DNA of 64,000 bases, from positions 1 to 64,000 of the forward strand of contig NZ_LGYH01000012.1 in NCBI RefSeq assembly GCF_001308015.1, read 5' to 3'. A program made the position numbers and the translations under genes. Shown piece by piece: positions 39,105 to 48,227 of the stretch (the first letter of the stretch is position 1; every line of letters begins with the position of its first letter). Below the pieces are notes generated by a model that ran no database searches, was not told the DNA's origin, and worked only from the letters and a program-made list of their open reading frames with translations. The stretch comes from Neisseria sp. 83E34 (GTDB lineage: Bacteria; Pseudomonadota; Gammaproteobacteria; Burkholderiales; Neisseriaceae).

Positions 39105-39434
39105 TTAGCCGATAGAAGCGTTCACAAATGCCACCAACTGGCCTTTAGCCAATGCGCCCACTTTAGTGGCAACGCTTTGGCCGTTTTTAAACACCATCAG
39201 CGTCGGAATACCGCGCACACCGAATTGCGCAGGCGTTTGCTGGTTATCGTCAATATTGATTTTCACCACTTTCACTTTACCTTCAAACTCAGCCGCCACT
39301 TCGTCCAAAATCGGCGCGATCATTCTGCAGGGGCCACACCACGGCGCCCAGAAATCCAACAACACAGGCACATCTGATTTCAAAACATCTTGCTCGAAAG
39401 AAGCATCGGTAGCGTGTACGACTAAATTGCTCAT
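39105..39434 (-). CDS. trxA: Thioredoxin 1
   Basis: Cytoplasmic disulfide reductase, 109 residues, with the active site WCGPC at 32-36, preceded by DFWAP and followed by the conserved cis-proline in [10 protein letters not shown] chose ATG 39434 (MSNLVVHAT) since AAGGA is upstream; an in-frame ATG at 39467 would add 11 residues. It converges with rarD. Confidence 0.95.
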   Translation of the reverse strand: MSNLVVHATDASFEQDVLKSDVPVLLDFWAPWCGPCRMIAPILDEVAAEFEGKVKVVKINIDDNQQTPAQFGVRGIPTLMVFKNGQSVATKVGALAKGQLVAFVNASIG

Positions 39435-39543
39435 ATTTTTTCCTTTTCTTTTGGAATAGATAGCCATGAAAAATCAAACTTCACAGCCATAGCTTGAATT
39501 AAAACTCACCTGCCTGTGAGGATAAGGCCGCCGGGCTTAAATT

Positions 39544-41088
39544 TCAAGCCTTATTATGCGCTAATAGTTTTTTCGTATAGTCGTTATCAGGATTTGCAAA
39601 CACCGCCTCACAATCGCCCTCTTCCACTATCGCGCCGTCTTTCAACACCATCACGCGGTGCGACAAAGCATAAATCACCACCAAATCATGGCTAATGATG
39701 ATCAGGCTCAAGCCGTGTTCCCGTTGCAAATCGCCCAAAAGCTTCAAAATCTGCTGTTGCCATTGCACATCAAGCGCACTGGTCGGCTCGTCGAGCACCA
39801 AAATTTTAGGGCGCACAATAATCGCGCGTGCAATCGCCAGCCGCTGCCGCTGCCCGCCGGAAAACTCGTGCGGGTAGCGCTCGAGAATATCGCCGCCCAA
39901 CCCCACGGTTTGCAACACCTCAAGCACCCGTGCCTTTTTTTGCGCCGCATCCAACGCCGGCTCGTACACATTCAAAGCTTCAGACACTATTTCCAACACA
40001 TTCATACGCGGGTTAAACGCCCCGAACGGATCTTGAAACACCATCTGAGTTTCGCGCCGCAAATCCGGTCGCCAAGCTTCGCCCCGGATTTTCAGGCTGC
40101 CTTTTGCCGGCATCAGCTTCACCAAAGCCTTCGCCAGCGTGGTTTTTCCACTGCCGCTCTCACCGATCACACCCAGCGTTTCACCGCTTTTCAGCCTGAA
40201 CGACACCGGTTGCAGCAGCACTTTTTCCCGCTTTTTAAACCAACCCGCCCGCTCGCTAACCGACACGCTGACCTGCCCGGCCTCCATCACCGTTTCCGCT
40301 TTTTCAGACAGACATTGCACCCTGCGCTCGGGCACGGCATTCAGTAACATGCGCGTATATTCATGCTGCGGCCTCGCAAACACCTCCGCCACGCTGCCCT
40401 GCTCCACCACGCGCCCGTGCTGCATCACCACCACATTATCGGCAAAGCGGCGCACCAAGTTCAAATCATGGCTGATATAAAGCAGCGTCATATTTTTCGA
40501 TTGTTGCAAGCGCCCGAGCAAATCCAAAATCTGCGCCTGCACCGCCACATCCAGCGCCGTGGTCGGCTCGTCGGCAATCAGTAGCTTAGGTTCCGCCGCC
40601 ACCGCCATCGCAATCATCGCCCGCTGCCGCTGCCCGCCGGAAAGCTGAAACGGATAGGCAAACGCTTTTTCTTCGGGATGGTGAATGCCCGTTTCCGCCA
40701 GCAGTTCCACCGCCCGCGCCCACGCCTGTTTCTTATCCAAACCCAAATGCAGCGTCAACACCTCGGCAATTTGCGCACCCACGCGCATCACAGGGTTCAG
40801 CGCCGTCATCGGCTCCTGAAACACCATGCCTATTTCCCGCCCGCGCAAACGCCGCAGCTGCCGCTCGCTGCAATCAAGCAGGTTTTCGCCGTTAAATTTC
40901 AGGCTGCCGCTCAGCGACACATCCGGATTCAAACGCATAATCCCCTGCGCCAGCACCGTTTTGCCGCTGCCGCTTTCACCCACAACCGCCGTTTTGCTGC
41001 CTTGTTTGACGTTGAGGTTGATGTCGTACAGCACTTGTTTGCCGGGGAACGAGGCATTTAGATTTTCAATTTGCAGAATATTCGTCAT
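39544..41088 (-). CDS. yejF: Peptide ABC transporter, fused ATPase YejF
   Basis: Energises YejBE-type uptake of peptides (microcin C, antimicrobial and other peptides). The 514 residues contain two complete ABC ATPase domains: Walker [14 protein letters not shown] and signature [14 protein letters not shown] in the first, [13 protein letters not shown] and [14 protein letters not shown] in the second, with [12 protein letters not shown] and [11 protein letters not shown]. Its ATG overlaps the yejE stop by four bases. A near uptake sequence, TTCAGACAGACA, lies around 40304. Confidence 0.92.
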   Translation of the reverse strand: MTNILQIENLNASFPGKQVLYDINLNVKQGSKTAVVGESGSGKTVLAQGIMRLNPDVSLSGSLKFNGENLLDCSERQLRRLRGREIGMVFQEPMTALNPVMRVGAQIAEVLTLHLGLDKKQAWARAVELLAETGIHHPEEKAFAYPFQLSGGQRQRAMIAMAVAAEPKLLIADEPTTALDVAVQAQILDLLGRLQQSKNMTLLYISHDLNLVRRFADNVVVMQHGRVVEQGSVAEVFARPQHEYTRMLLNAVPERRVQCLSEKAETVMEAGQVSVSVSERAGWFKKREKVLLQPVSFRLKSGETLGVIGESGSGKTTLAKALVKLMPAKGSLKIRGEAWRPDLRRETQMVFQDPFGAFNPRMNVLEIVSEALNVYEPALDAAQKKARVLEVLQTVGLGGDILERYPHEFSGGQRQRLAIARAIIVRPKILVLDEPTSALDVQWQQQILKLLGDLQREHGLSLIIISHDLVVIYALSHRVMVLKDGAIVEEGDCEAVFANPDNDYTKKLLAHNKA

Positions 41089-42107
41089 CCCCTCGCCCTC
41101 ACATCAAACGCATGCCGCAGCCCTTCGCCTATCATTACCAGCAAAAGCAACATCACGGTCAGCGTGCCGAATGCAGACAGGCCTATCCACCAAGCATCGA
41201 GGTTGTCTTTACCTTGCGCCAAGAGTTCACCCAAGCTGGCTTGCGAAGCGGGCACGCCCAAACCGAGGAAGTCGAGGCTGGTGAGGGCGAGCACACCGCC
41301 GGAGATGCGGAAAGGCAGGAAAGCGAGCACGGGGGTTAGGCTGTTGGGCAGGATGTGGCGCCACATGATGGTGCGGTCGGGCACGCCCATGCTTTTGGCG
41401 GCCAGCACATAATCAGCCTGCCGGTTTTTAAGAAATTCTGCGCGTACATAGTCGGATAAACCCATCCAGCCGAACAATGAAAGCAGAAACAGCAGCACCA
41501 ACAAGCCGGGGTTGAAGAATGATGAAAGGATAATCAGCAGATAAAGCTCGGGCATGCCGCCCCAGATTTCCATAAAGCGCTGCATCAGCAAATCGGTTTT
41601 ACCGCCGAAATAGCCTTGCACGGCGCCGGCCAACACGCCGATGGTGGTGGTAACGGCGGTTAACACCAAGGCAAACAGCAGTGAATCGCGGAAGCCGTAA
41701 ACCAATCTTGCCAACACATCACGGCCACGGTCGTCGGTGCCCAGCAGGTGGTTGGCAGACGGCGGCGCGGGGTCGGGCAGCGTGTCGAAATCGTTTAAGG
41801 TGTTGGCGGCGTAGGGGTTCACGGGATAAACCGCGCGGTTGCCGCTGCTGGTGATATTGTGTTTGATAAGCGGGTCGAGATAATCGGCGGGAGTATCGAA
41901 GTCGCCGCCGAAATCTTTGTCGTAATAGGTTTTGAAAATAGGAAAGTAGTGGCGGCCTTCATAGTTGACCCACAAGGGTTTATCGTTGCTCCAGAAAGGC
42001 GCGAGCAAGGCGGCGGCAAAAAGCATCAGCAGGATGATCAGGCTGATGCTGCCGCGCTTATGTTTTTTAAATGATTGCCACGCTTTTGCGGCTAAGATGT
42101 TTCGCAT
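41085..42107 (-). CDS. yejE: Peptide ABC transporter permease YejE
   Basis: 340-residue permease. The N-terminal segment SLIILLMLFAAALLAPFWSN is followed by a periplasmic loop with NHLLGTDDRGRDVLARLVYG, then five further segments, including the EAA loop YVLAAKSMGVPDRTIMWRHI that contacts the ATPase. It is between yejB and yejF and overlaps yejF by four bases. Confidence 0.9.
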   Translation of the reverse strand: MRNILAAKAWQSFKKHKRGSISLIILLMLFAAALLAPFWSNDKPLWVNYEGRHYFPIFKTYYDKDFGGDFDTPADYLDPLIKHNITSSGNRAVYPVNPYAANTLNDFDTLPDPAPPSANHLLGTDDRGRDVLARLVYGFRDSLLFALVLTAVTTTIGVLAGAVQGYFGGKTDLLMQRFMEIWGGMPELYLLIILSSFFNPGLLVLLFLLSLFGWMGLSDYVRAEFLKNRQADYVLAAKSMGVPDRTIMWRHILPNSLTPVLAFLPFRISGGVLALTSLDFLGLGVPASQASLGELLAQGKDNLDAWWIGLSAFGTLTVMLLLLVMIGEGLRHAFDVRARG

Positions 42108-42125
42108 AAGTCTCCGTTTGGTCTA

Positions 42126-42137
42126 TGCCTGTCTGAA
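42126..42137 (+). repeat. Single DNA uptake sequence
   Basis: Exact TGCCTGTCTGAA in the 33-bp gap between yejB and yejE; no partner, so not a terminator. Confidence 0.9.
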
Positions 42138-42140
42138 AAG

Positions 42141-43193
42141 CTATTTCCGGCCGCCGAAATGGATGCGCGGGTCAACCCATGAATAAGAAATGTCGGTAAG
42201 CAGCTTGGCCAGCAGCCCCATGAGGGTAAACACGTAGAGCGTGCCCATTACTACCGGATAATCGCGCTTCATCACGGATTCGTAGGAAAGCAGGCCGAGG
42301 CCGTCGAGTGAAAACAGGGTTTCAATCAGCAGGCTGCCGGTGAAAAACGCGCCGATAAATGCGGCGGGAAAGCCGGTTACCAGCGGAATCATGGCATTGC
42401 GGAAGATATGTTTGGTGAGAATGTGTTTTTCAGACAGGCCTTTGGCGCGTGCGGTGTAAACGTATTGGCGGCGGATCTCTTCGAGAAACACGTTTTTGGT
42501 CAACACGGTAACCACGGCCAGATTGCCTGCCACCGAAGCGGTTATCGGCAGCGTGATATGCCAGAGGTAATCTTTGATTTTGCCCGCCGTGCTGAGTTCG
42601 TCCCAATTGCTACCGGTTAGGCCACCTTGCGGAAACCAGGCGAAAAAGCTGCCGCCACCAAACAGCACCAGCAGCACCAAGCCCAACACAAAAGCGGGCA
42701 CTGTGTAGCCCACCAGAATCACGATGCCGCTCAAAGCATCAAAGCGCGTGCCGTCTTTTACCGCGCGCATAATGCCTAAGGGCACGGATATCAGATAGGT
42801 AAGAAAAAAAGTCCACAGCCCTAAGCTCATGGAAACAGGCAGTTTTTCTTTTACCAGCTCCAACACGGTTTGATGGTGGAAAAAGCTTTCGCCCAAATCA
42901 AAGCGGGCAAACTTCGCCACCATTTCACCAAAACGCTGCAAAGGCGGTTTGTCGAAACCGTAAAGCGCATTGAGCTTTGCCATGTCTTCCGCATTGAGGC
43001 GGTTGCCGCTTCGGTTAATACCCACGCCGCTGCCCTGCGCCGCTTCGCTAATCATGCCCGCACCAGTCAGCCGGTCAACCATTTGGTCAACCGGGCCGCC
43101 GGGCACAAATTGGATAATGGCGAAAGTAATCGCCAGAATCCCTAAAAGCGTGGGAACCAGCAGCAGCAAACGCTGAATGATGTATCGGAGCAT
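42141..43193 (-). CDS. yejB: Peptide ABC transporter permease YejB
   Basis: 350 residues with the DppB-type fold: LLLLVPTLLGILAITFAIIQ near the start, the insert GDLGESFFHHQTV typical of YejB (here FDLGESFFHHQTVLELVK), and the EAA loop YVYTARAKGLSEKHILTKHI. It is the first of yejB-yejE-yejF. No yejA (substrate-binding protein) precedes it; the upstream gene is a DUF2788 protein across a DUS hairpin. Confidence 0.9.
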   Translation of the reverse strand: MLRYIIQRLLLLVPTLLGILAITFAIIQFVPGGPVDQMVDRLTGAGMISEAAQGSGVGINRSGNRLNAEDMAKLNALYGFDKPPLQRFGEMVAKFARFDLGESFFHHQTVLELVKEKLPVSMSLGLWTFFLTYLISVPLGIMRAVKDGTRFDALSGIVILVGYTVPAFVLGLVLLVLFGGGSFFAWFPQGGLTGSNWDELSTAGKIKDYLWHITLPITASVAGNLAVVTVLTKNVFLEEIRRQYVYTARAKGLSEKHILTKHIFRNAMIPLVTGFPAAFIGAFFTGSLLIETLFSLDGLGLLSYESVMKRDYPVVMGTLYVFTLMGLLAKLLTDISYSWVDPRIHFGGRK

Positions 43194-43210
43194 GCAACCA
43201 ATCCTTTTTA

Positions 43211-43263
43211 AGCAAATGCCTGTCTGAAAACACCATCGGGCTTTTTTCAGACAGGCATTTGCT
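43211..43263. terminator. Extended DUS inverted-pair hairpin
   Basis: A 20-bp perfect stem (AGCAAATGCCTGTCTGAAAA with its complement at 43244-43263) around a 13-base loop. It is longer than the uptake sequence itself, and its outer arm reaches the DUF2788 stop codon. Confidence 0.75.
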
Positions 43264-43469
43264 TATTTATTGAGCAAAATCAGCTCGACCAACACGTTTT
43301 TAAACAAGAATCCGATCACACCCAAGCCCAATACCAAAAAGAGCATAAACATGCCGAATTTACCCGCATTGGATTTTTTACCCAAATCCCACACGATAAA
43401 ACCCAAAAAGCCCACCAACACGGTCAGGCCGATTCTCAAAGACCAAGTTGCGAATTCCGCTTCAGTCAT
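43263..43469 (-). CDS. DUF2788 small membrane protein
   Basis: 68 residues, two predicted membrane segments (IGLTVLVGFLGFIVWDL and MFMLFLVLGLGVIGFLF) with the linker GKKSNAGKFG typical of DUF2788. Function unknown in the family. It is five bases after the CynX-type transporter stop on the same strand, so probably co-transcribed with it. Confidence 0.8.
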   Translation of the reverse strand: MTEAEFATWSLRIGLTVLVGFLGFIVWDLGKKSNAGKFGMFMLFLVLGLGVIGFLFKNVLVELILLNK

Positions 43470-43474
43470 TATCT

Positions 43475-44671
43475 TTATCCTTTCTTGATTCCAGCTGCCT
43501 CACGCAACGTAACCGGACGGGCGCAATACCAGCCGCAGGCACATTTTACCAGCATCAACATGGTCATAACAGCCAGCGCCATATTCCACGATTGTGTTTT
43601 ATCAAACAACCAGCCCGCACCCACCGGCCCGGTTGCCGCCAGCAGATAGCCGACTGTTTGCGCCATACCCGAAAGCATGGCCGCTTCCGCCGCCGAATCA
43701 GTGCGCTGCACAAATAAAAGCAAACACAAAGTAAACGTGCCCGCCACACCCGCGCCGAGGCAGAACACCCATAAAGCCGTTGCATAAGGCAGCAGCCAAA
43801 GCCCCGCCATGCCGATTAAGCTCAAAAATGTTACCGAAAGCACCAGCAGGCGCTGATTGCGCATCTTCATGGAAAACGTGGTAACACAGAAAATCGCCGG
43901 CAAGGCCGCCATCTGCATCAGCATTGCATAATAGCCGGCTTCATCCGCGCTCACGCCCCGGTCGGCGAGAATAGTGGGCAGCCAAGCGGAAAACGTGTAA
44001 TACAGCAGCGATTGCATGCCCATTAAAATGCTGATTGCCCAAGCAAGCTTATTGCGCCACACCGACACTACCAGCTCCTGCTCCGCCACGCCCGCCACCG
44101 GCCGATGCCCTTGTTTCACACGCAAAACCAGCCACACCGCCAAAGCCAGCATTACCGGCAACACCCACATATTCAAAGACATCTGCCAGCCCACACGCTG
44201 CGCCACCGGCACGGCAACAGCAGCAGATAAAGCCGCCGTAAGGCTCATAGTCACGCTATAAAGCGCGGTAAAACGCCCCACATGCGAAGGCAGGCTGCGT
44301 TTAATCACGCCGGAAACCAGCACATTGCCCATCGCAATACCCACCGATAAAATCAACGTACCCGCCAGCATCAGCATTGGCGACATGCCCGCCGTACGCA
44401 ATAAAATCCCCGCAACCAAAGCCAACAGCGCGCCGATCAACACTTCTTCAAAGCCGAAACGCCGCGCCAGCGGAGCGGCAAACGGCGAGCAAAAAGCAAA
44501 CACCAACACAGGCACGGTGCCGATAATGCCCATCAGAGTGCTGCCGCTGCCCATGTCTGCCTGAATCATTTTCACTAGCGGCCCCATCGACACAATAGGC
44601 GTGCGCAGGCAGCAGGCTATCAGGAAAATAGCGGCGATGGTGAGCAAGGTGTATTTTTTGGCAGCAGACAT
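43475..44671 (-). CDS. MFS transporter, CynX/NimT family
   Basis: 398 residues with about twelve membrane segments. The start AIFLIACCLRTPIVSMGPLV, with the RxPI(V)S(M)GPL signature, places it in the cyanate/nitroimidazole group of MFS transporters, which includes CynX, NimT and YeaN. No cyanase or nitro-reductase gene is adjacent, so the substrate is open. It is followed by the DUF2788 gene. Confidence 0.85.
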   Translation of the reverse strand: MSAAKKYTLLTIAAIFLIACCLRTPIVSMGPLVKMIQADMGSGSTLMGIIGTVPVLVFAFCSPFAAPLARRFGFEEVLIGALLALVAGILLRTAGMSPMLMLAGTLILSVGIAMGNVLVSGVIKRSLPSHVGRFTALYSVTMSLTAALSAAVAVPVAQRVGWQMSLNMWVLPVMLALAVWLVLRVKQGHRPVAGVAEQELVVSVWRNKLAWAISILMGMQSLLYYTFSAWLPTILADRGVSADEAGYYAMLMQMAALPAIFCVTTFSMKMRNQRLLVLSVTFLSLIGMAGLWLLPYATALWVFCLGAGVAGTFTLCLLLFVQRTDSAAEAAMLSGMAQTVGYLLAATGPVGAGWLFDKTQSWNMALAVMTMLMLVKCACGWYCARPVTLREAAGIKKG

Positions 44672-44681
44672 GATTGAGGCT

Positions 44682-44693
44682 TTCAGACAGGCA
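44682..44693 (-). repeat. Single DNA uptake sequence
   Basis: Exact core just upstream of the CynX-type gene; the first of three uptake sequences in an 80-bp gap. Confidence 0.9.
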
Positions 44694-44721
44694 TATATTG
44701 ATTAATCAAGCGTGTTTGGAT

Positions 44722-44760
44722 GTTTTCAGACAGGCATATTTGAAATGCCTGTCTGAAAAC
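44722..44760. terminator. DUS inverted-pair hairpin after metZ
   Basis: GTTTTCAGACAGGCAT and its complement around a 7-base loop, four bases past the metZ stop. Confidence 0.7.
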
Positions 44761-44764
44761 AACA

Positions 44765-45928
44765 TTACGACAATGCTTGTTTCAAATCATTAATCAAATC
44801 ATCAGGATGCTCCAACCCCACCGACAAACGCACCAAGCCTTCGCCAATACCGGCTTCACGCTTTTCTTCGGGTGCCATTTTGCCGTGTGTGGTTGTCCAC
44901 GGATGGCAGATGGTGGAGCGCACATCACCCAAGTTTGCCGTTCTGGAAAAGATTTTCGCAGAATCAATCACTTTCCATGCAGTTTCTGCGTCTTTAACCT
45001 CAAAGCCAATCACTATCCCGCCAGAAGCCTGCTGTTTCTTAACCAGCTCGGCTTGCGGATGATCGGCAAAACCGGCGTAATACACTTTTTCCACCTGCGG
45101 CTGCGCCCGAAGCCAATCGGCAATCTGCGCGGCATTGCGGCTCTGCTCGTTCATCCTCACGGTCAGCGTTTCCAAGCCGCTGAGCAACACCCAAGCATGA
45201 AACGGCGACATCGAAATGCCGGCGGCATTCATATAAACCTGAACCTGCTTCATTAATTCAGCCTTACCAACCACCACACCGCCTTGTACCCTGCCCTGGC
45301 CGTCGATGCCTTTGGTGGCCGATTCCACCGACAAATCAACGCCGAAGCGCAGCGGCTGCTGCAAAGCTGGCGTACACAAACTGTTGTCCACCACCAAAAG
45401 CGCGCCTGCGTCATGCGCCACTTTGGCCAAAGCTTCCAAATCAGCCACTTCACCCAACGGGTTGGAAGGCGTTTCTAAAAACAGGATTTTGGTGTTCGGT
45501 TTCAGCGCCGCCTGCCATTCGGCTACATCCGTAGGCGAAACCAGCGTTACCTCGATACCGAAGCGCGTAACATGGTTCATGATAAAACCCATGGTGGTGC
45601 CGAACAGGCTGCGGCTGGCAATCATATGGTCGCCCACATTGAGAAAGGTTAACAAAGCAGCCTGAATCGCAGCCATACCCGTAGCCATCGAAACCGCTTG
45701 TTCTCCCCCTTCAAGACAAGCCATCCGCTTATTGAACGCACTTACGGTCGGGTTGGCTGTGCGGCTATATGTATAACCGCTTTGCCGGCCTGAAAACAAA
45801 GCTTCGGCAGTAGCAGCATCCTGCCACATAAAACTGCTGGTAAGAAATAGGGCTTGGTTGTGTTCGTTAAATTCGGTTTGCTCTTTAGCGCCCCGTATTG
45901 CCAGAGTTTGGGGGTGAAGCTCACTCAT
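44765..45928 (-). CDS. metZ: O-succinylhomoserine sulfhydrylase
   Basis: PLP enzyme making homocysteine directly from O-succinylhomoserine and sulfide. The 387 residues start with SELHPQTLAIRGAKEQTEFN, have YTYSRTANPTVSAFNKRMAC, the PLP lysine in SATKGIDGQGR, and a C-terminal RLSVGLEHPDDLINDLKQAL. The form fits MetZ better than MetB (cystathionine gamma-synthase), but these enzymes are close and the call is by style and by its presence in Neisseria. Confidence 0.85.
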   Translation of the reverse strand: MSELHPQTLAIRGAKEQTEFNEHNQALFLTSSFMWQDAATAEALFSGRQSGYTYSRTANPTVSAFNKRMACLEGGEQAVSMATGMAAIQAALLTFLNVGDHMIASRSLFGTTMGFIMNHVTRFGIEVTLVSPTDVAEWQAALKPNTKILFLETPSNPLGEVADLEALAKVAHDAGALLVVDNSLCTPALQQPLRFGVDLSVESATKGIDGQGRVQGGVVVGKAELMKQVQVYMNAAGISMSPFHAWVLLSGLETLTVRMNEQSRNAAQIADWLRAQPQVEKVYYAGFADHPQAELVKKQQASGGIVIGFEVKDAETAWKVIDSAKIFSRTANLGDVRSTICHPWTTTHGKMAPEEKREAGIGEGLVRLSVGLEHPDDLINDLKQALS

Positions 45929-46081
45929 GCTTGATTTCCTTTATTCTTGCTTCTTGTGGTTTGAACGGAGCAACGATTTTGCGCTTATTTTCAGGCGATT
46001 TCAAGGCGCTTAATGAAATATGCGTACGGATGTGTAAATGCGCGGAAGAAGGCATATGTACGGCTGGTCCCGTTCAACAAC

Positions 46082-46118
46082 AAAATGCCTGTCTGAAAAC
46101 GTTTTCAGACAGGCATTG
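46082..46118. terminator. DUS inverted-pair hairpin after purF
   Basis: AAAATGCCTGTCTGAAAAC and complement with nearly no loop, 35 bases beyond the purF stop on the minus strand. Confidence 0.75.
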
Positions 46119-46152
46119 CCGGTTAAACAGATTTAAAATATTTGGTTAAGCA

Positions 46153-47700
46153 TTATTCATCCGTATCCGAGCTGATGTCTACGCGTACGTTGTGGTCAAT
46201 CAAGCTCGGTTGAACAAAAGCCGCCGAGCCGGTAGATTCACCTTCAGACAGGCGTTTTAGATAAGCTTCGTCGATATCGCCGGTCGGATAGCAGCCGCTA
46301 AAGCAAGAGTCTTCAAAACCTTCTATTTCCGGGTTTAACTCACGCACCAAATTTTCCAATTCCCCCAATTCTTGAAACACACAGGCATCCGCGCCGATTT
46401 CCCGCGCGATTTCTTCGGCGGATCGGCCATTGGCAATCAGCTCCTCGCGGGTCGGCATGTCGATTCCGTAAACATTAGGGTAGCGCACCTCAGGCGCTGC
46501 CGAAGCAAAATAAACTTTACGCGCTCCGGCATCGCGCACCATCTCAACAATCTCCCTGCTGGTGGTGCCGCGCACAATGGAATCATCAACCAATAAAACA
46601 TTTTTACCTTCAAACTCGGAAGCCATAGGGCTAAGCTTCTGACGCACGGATTTTTTGCGGGTAGCCTGCCCGGGCATAATAAATGTACGGCCGATATAAC
46701 GGTTTTTAATCAAACCTTCACGATAAGGTTTGCCTAAATGATGCGCCAGCTCCATTGCACTGGGGCGGCTGGTATCAGGAATCGGCATTACCACATCAAT
46801 ATCATCTACCGACAAATGCTGCTTCACTTTTTCCGCCAAAGCCACACCCATTTTGACCCGCGACTGATAAACCGACACACCGTCAATCACCGAATCCGGA
46901 CGGGCAAAATAAACGTATTCAAACAAACAAGGGGAAAGTTTGGTATTTTCAGCGCACTGGCGCGAATAAAACTGGCCGTCAAACGTGATAAACACAGCTT
47001 CGCCCGGCGCAATATCACGCTCCAAGTCAAAAGCCAGGCAGTTAAACGCAACCGATTCCGAAGCCACCGCATAAGCCGTTTTACCTGTTTGCTCATCAAT
47101 TTGCGCGCCCAAAACCAAAGGGCGGATGCCATTAGGATCACGAAACGCCACCAAACCATAGCCTGCAATCAGTGCAACCACGCCATAGGCGCCCCGCACA
47201 CAGCGATGAAGTTGGGAAACGGCATTAAAAATATTATCCACGCTCAATTGAGCATCATTAGAAGCAGTTATCTCGCGGCGCAGCTCGTGGGCAAATACAT
47301 TGAGCAACACTTCCGAATCAGAACGCGTGTTGATATGGCGCAGATGCCTGTTACACACATTTTCATAAAGCTCGTCGGTATTGGTCAGGTTGCCGTTGTG
47401 CGCCAAAACAATGCCGAAAGGCGAGCTTACGTAAAAAGGCTGCGCTTCGGCACCGCTGCCCGCACTGCCGGCAGTAGGATAACGCACGTGCGCAATACCC
47501 GCATTGCCGCGCAAATCACGCATATTGCGGGTCCGGAACACATCCCGCACCATGCCTTTGCCTTTGTGCATGTGAAACATATTGCCTTGAACCGTGACAA
47601 TGCCCGCTGCGTCCTGCCCCCTGTGCTGCAACATTTGCAAACCGTCATACAGCGACTGGTTCACAGGTTCATTCGCCACCAACCCAAACACACCACACAT
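46153..47700 (-). CDS. purF: Amidophosphoribosyltransferase
   Basis: First step of de novo purine synthesis. The 515 residues begin [10 protein letters not shown], with the nucleophile Cys2 exposed by methionine removal (no propeptide). The glutaminase domain continues through [14 protein letters not shown] and the PRPP-binding [20 protein letters not shown] near residue 370. It lies 22 bases after cvpA, the same order as in E. coli (dedD-cvpA-purF). Confidence 0.96.
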   Translation of the reverse strand: MCGVFGLVANEPVNQSLYDGLQMLQHRGQDAAGIVTVQGNMFHMHKGKGMVRDVFRTRNMRDLRGNAGIAHVRYPTAGSAGSGAEAQPFYVSSPFGIVLAHNGNLTNTDELYENVCNRHLRHINTRSDSEVLLNVFAHELRREITASNDAQLSVDNIFNAVSQLHRCVRGAYGVVALIAGYGLVAFRDPNGIRPLVLGAQIDEQTGKTAYAVASESVAFNCLAFDLERDIAPGEAVFITFDGQFYSRQCAENTKLSPCLFEYVYFARPDSVIDGVSVYQSRVKMGVALAEKVKQHLSVDDIDVVMPIPDTSRPSAMELAHHLGKPYREGLIKNRYIGRTFIMPGQATRKKSVRQKLSPMASEFEGKNVLLVDDSIVRGTTSREIVEMVRDAGARKVYFASAAPEVRYPNVYGIDMPTREELIANGRSAEEIAREIGADACVFQELGELENLVRELNPEIEGFEDSCFSGCYPTGDIDEAYLKRLSEGESTGSAAFVQPSLIDHNVRVDISSDTDE

Positions 47701-47722
47701 CTTGTTTATATCTCCAAAACAA

Positions 47723-48220
47723 TTAAATCATCGGATTTTTCAATTTTTCCGTCATATAGTCTGAAAGCGCCGGCAACGCGGTGGAGGCCAGCGTTTCAAA
47801 ATAAGGCGCGCTGACGGAGCTTCGCCAATCATTGGTTTTAGGCAAATCGGTAAACGAGCACACCAGCACCACAAAGGTAATAATCAACACCCCTTTTAAC
47901 GCGCCGAATACCCCGCCCAGTAAGCGGTTCACGCTGCCTAAACCCAGCGATCCTGCCATCGAAGTCAGCAAAGAACGCAGCAAATACATCACCAACCACG
48001 CCGCAGCAAATACCAAAATAAAACCAACCGCCACGCTTAATGCATGGGGTTGGATTGATGTGAGAAATGCTTCGGCAAAATCCTGACCGAACATACGTGC
48101 GGCGATAAACGACACTATCCAAGTCATCAAAGCCGCAATTTCGGCGATTACGCCGCGCATCATCGAAATAATAATACATATAAAGACCACGAGGGCGGCA
48201 AGAATATCAAAAGTGGCCAT
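47723..48220 (-). CDS. cvpA: CvpA family protein
   Basis: 165 residues, about four membrane segments, with [20 protein letters not shown] at the start and LNRLLGG-like [17 protein letters not shown] in the middle, the CvpA hallmark. In E. coli it is linked to colicin V export and envelope integrity; the molecular role is unclear. It lies between the SPOR protein and purF. Confidence 0.88.
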   Translation of the reverse strand: MATFDILAALVVFICIIISMMRGVIAEIAALMTWIVSFIAARMFGQDFAEAFLTSIQPHALSVAVGFILVFAAAWLVMYLLRSLLTSMAGSLGLGSVNRLLGGVFGALKGVLIITFVVLVCSFTDLPKTNDWRSSVSAPYFETLASTALPALSDYMTEKLKNPMI

Positions 48221-48227
48221 AACAATA

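Noticed and set aside
39658-41284. Several frames of 100-230 codons opposite yejF and yejE
   Set aside because: Histidine, arginine and glutamine-rich antisense translations with no domain; yejF has two full ABC ATPase signatures.
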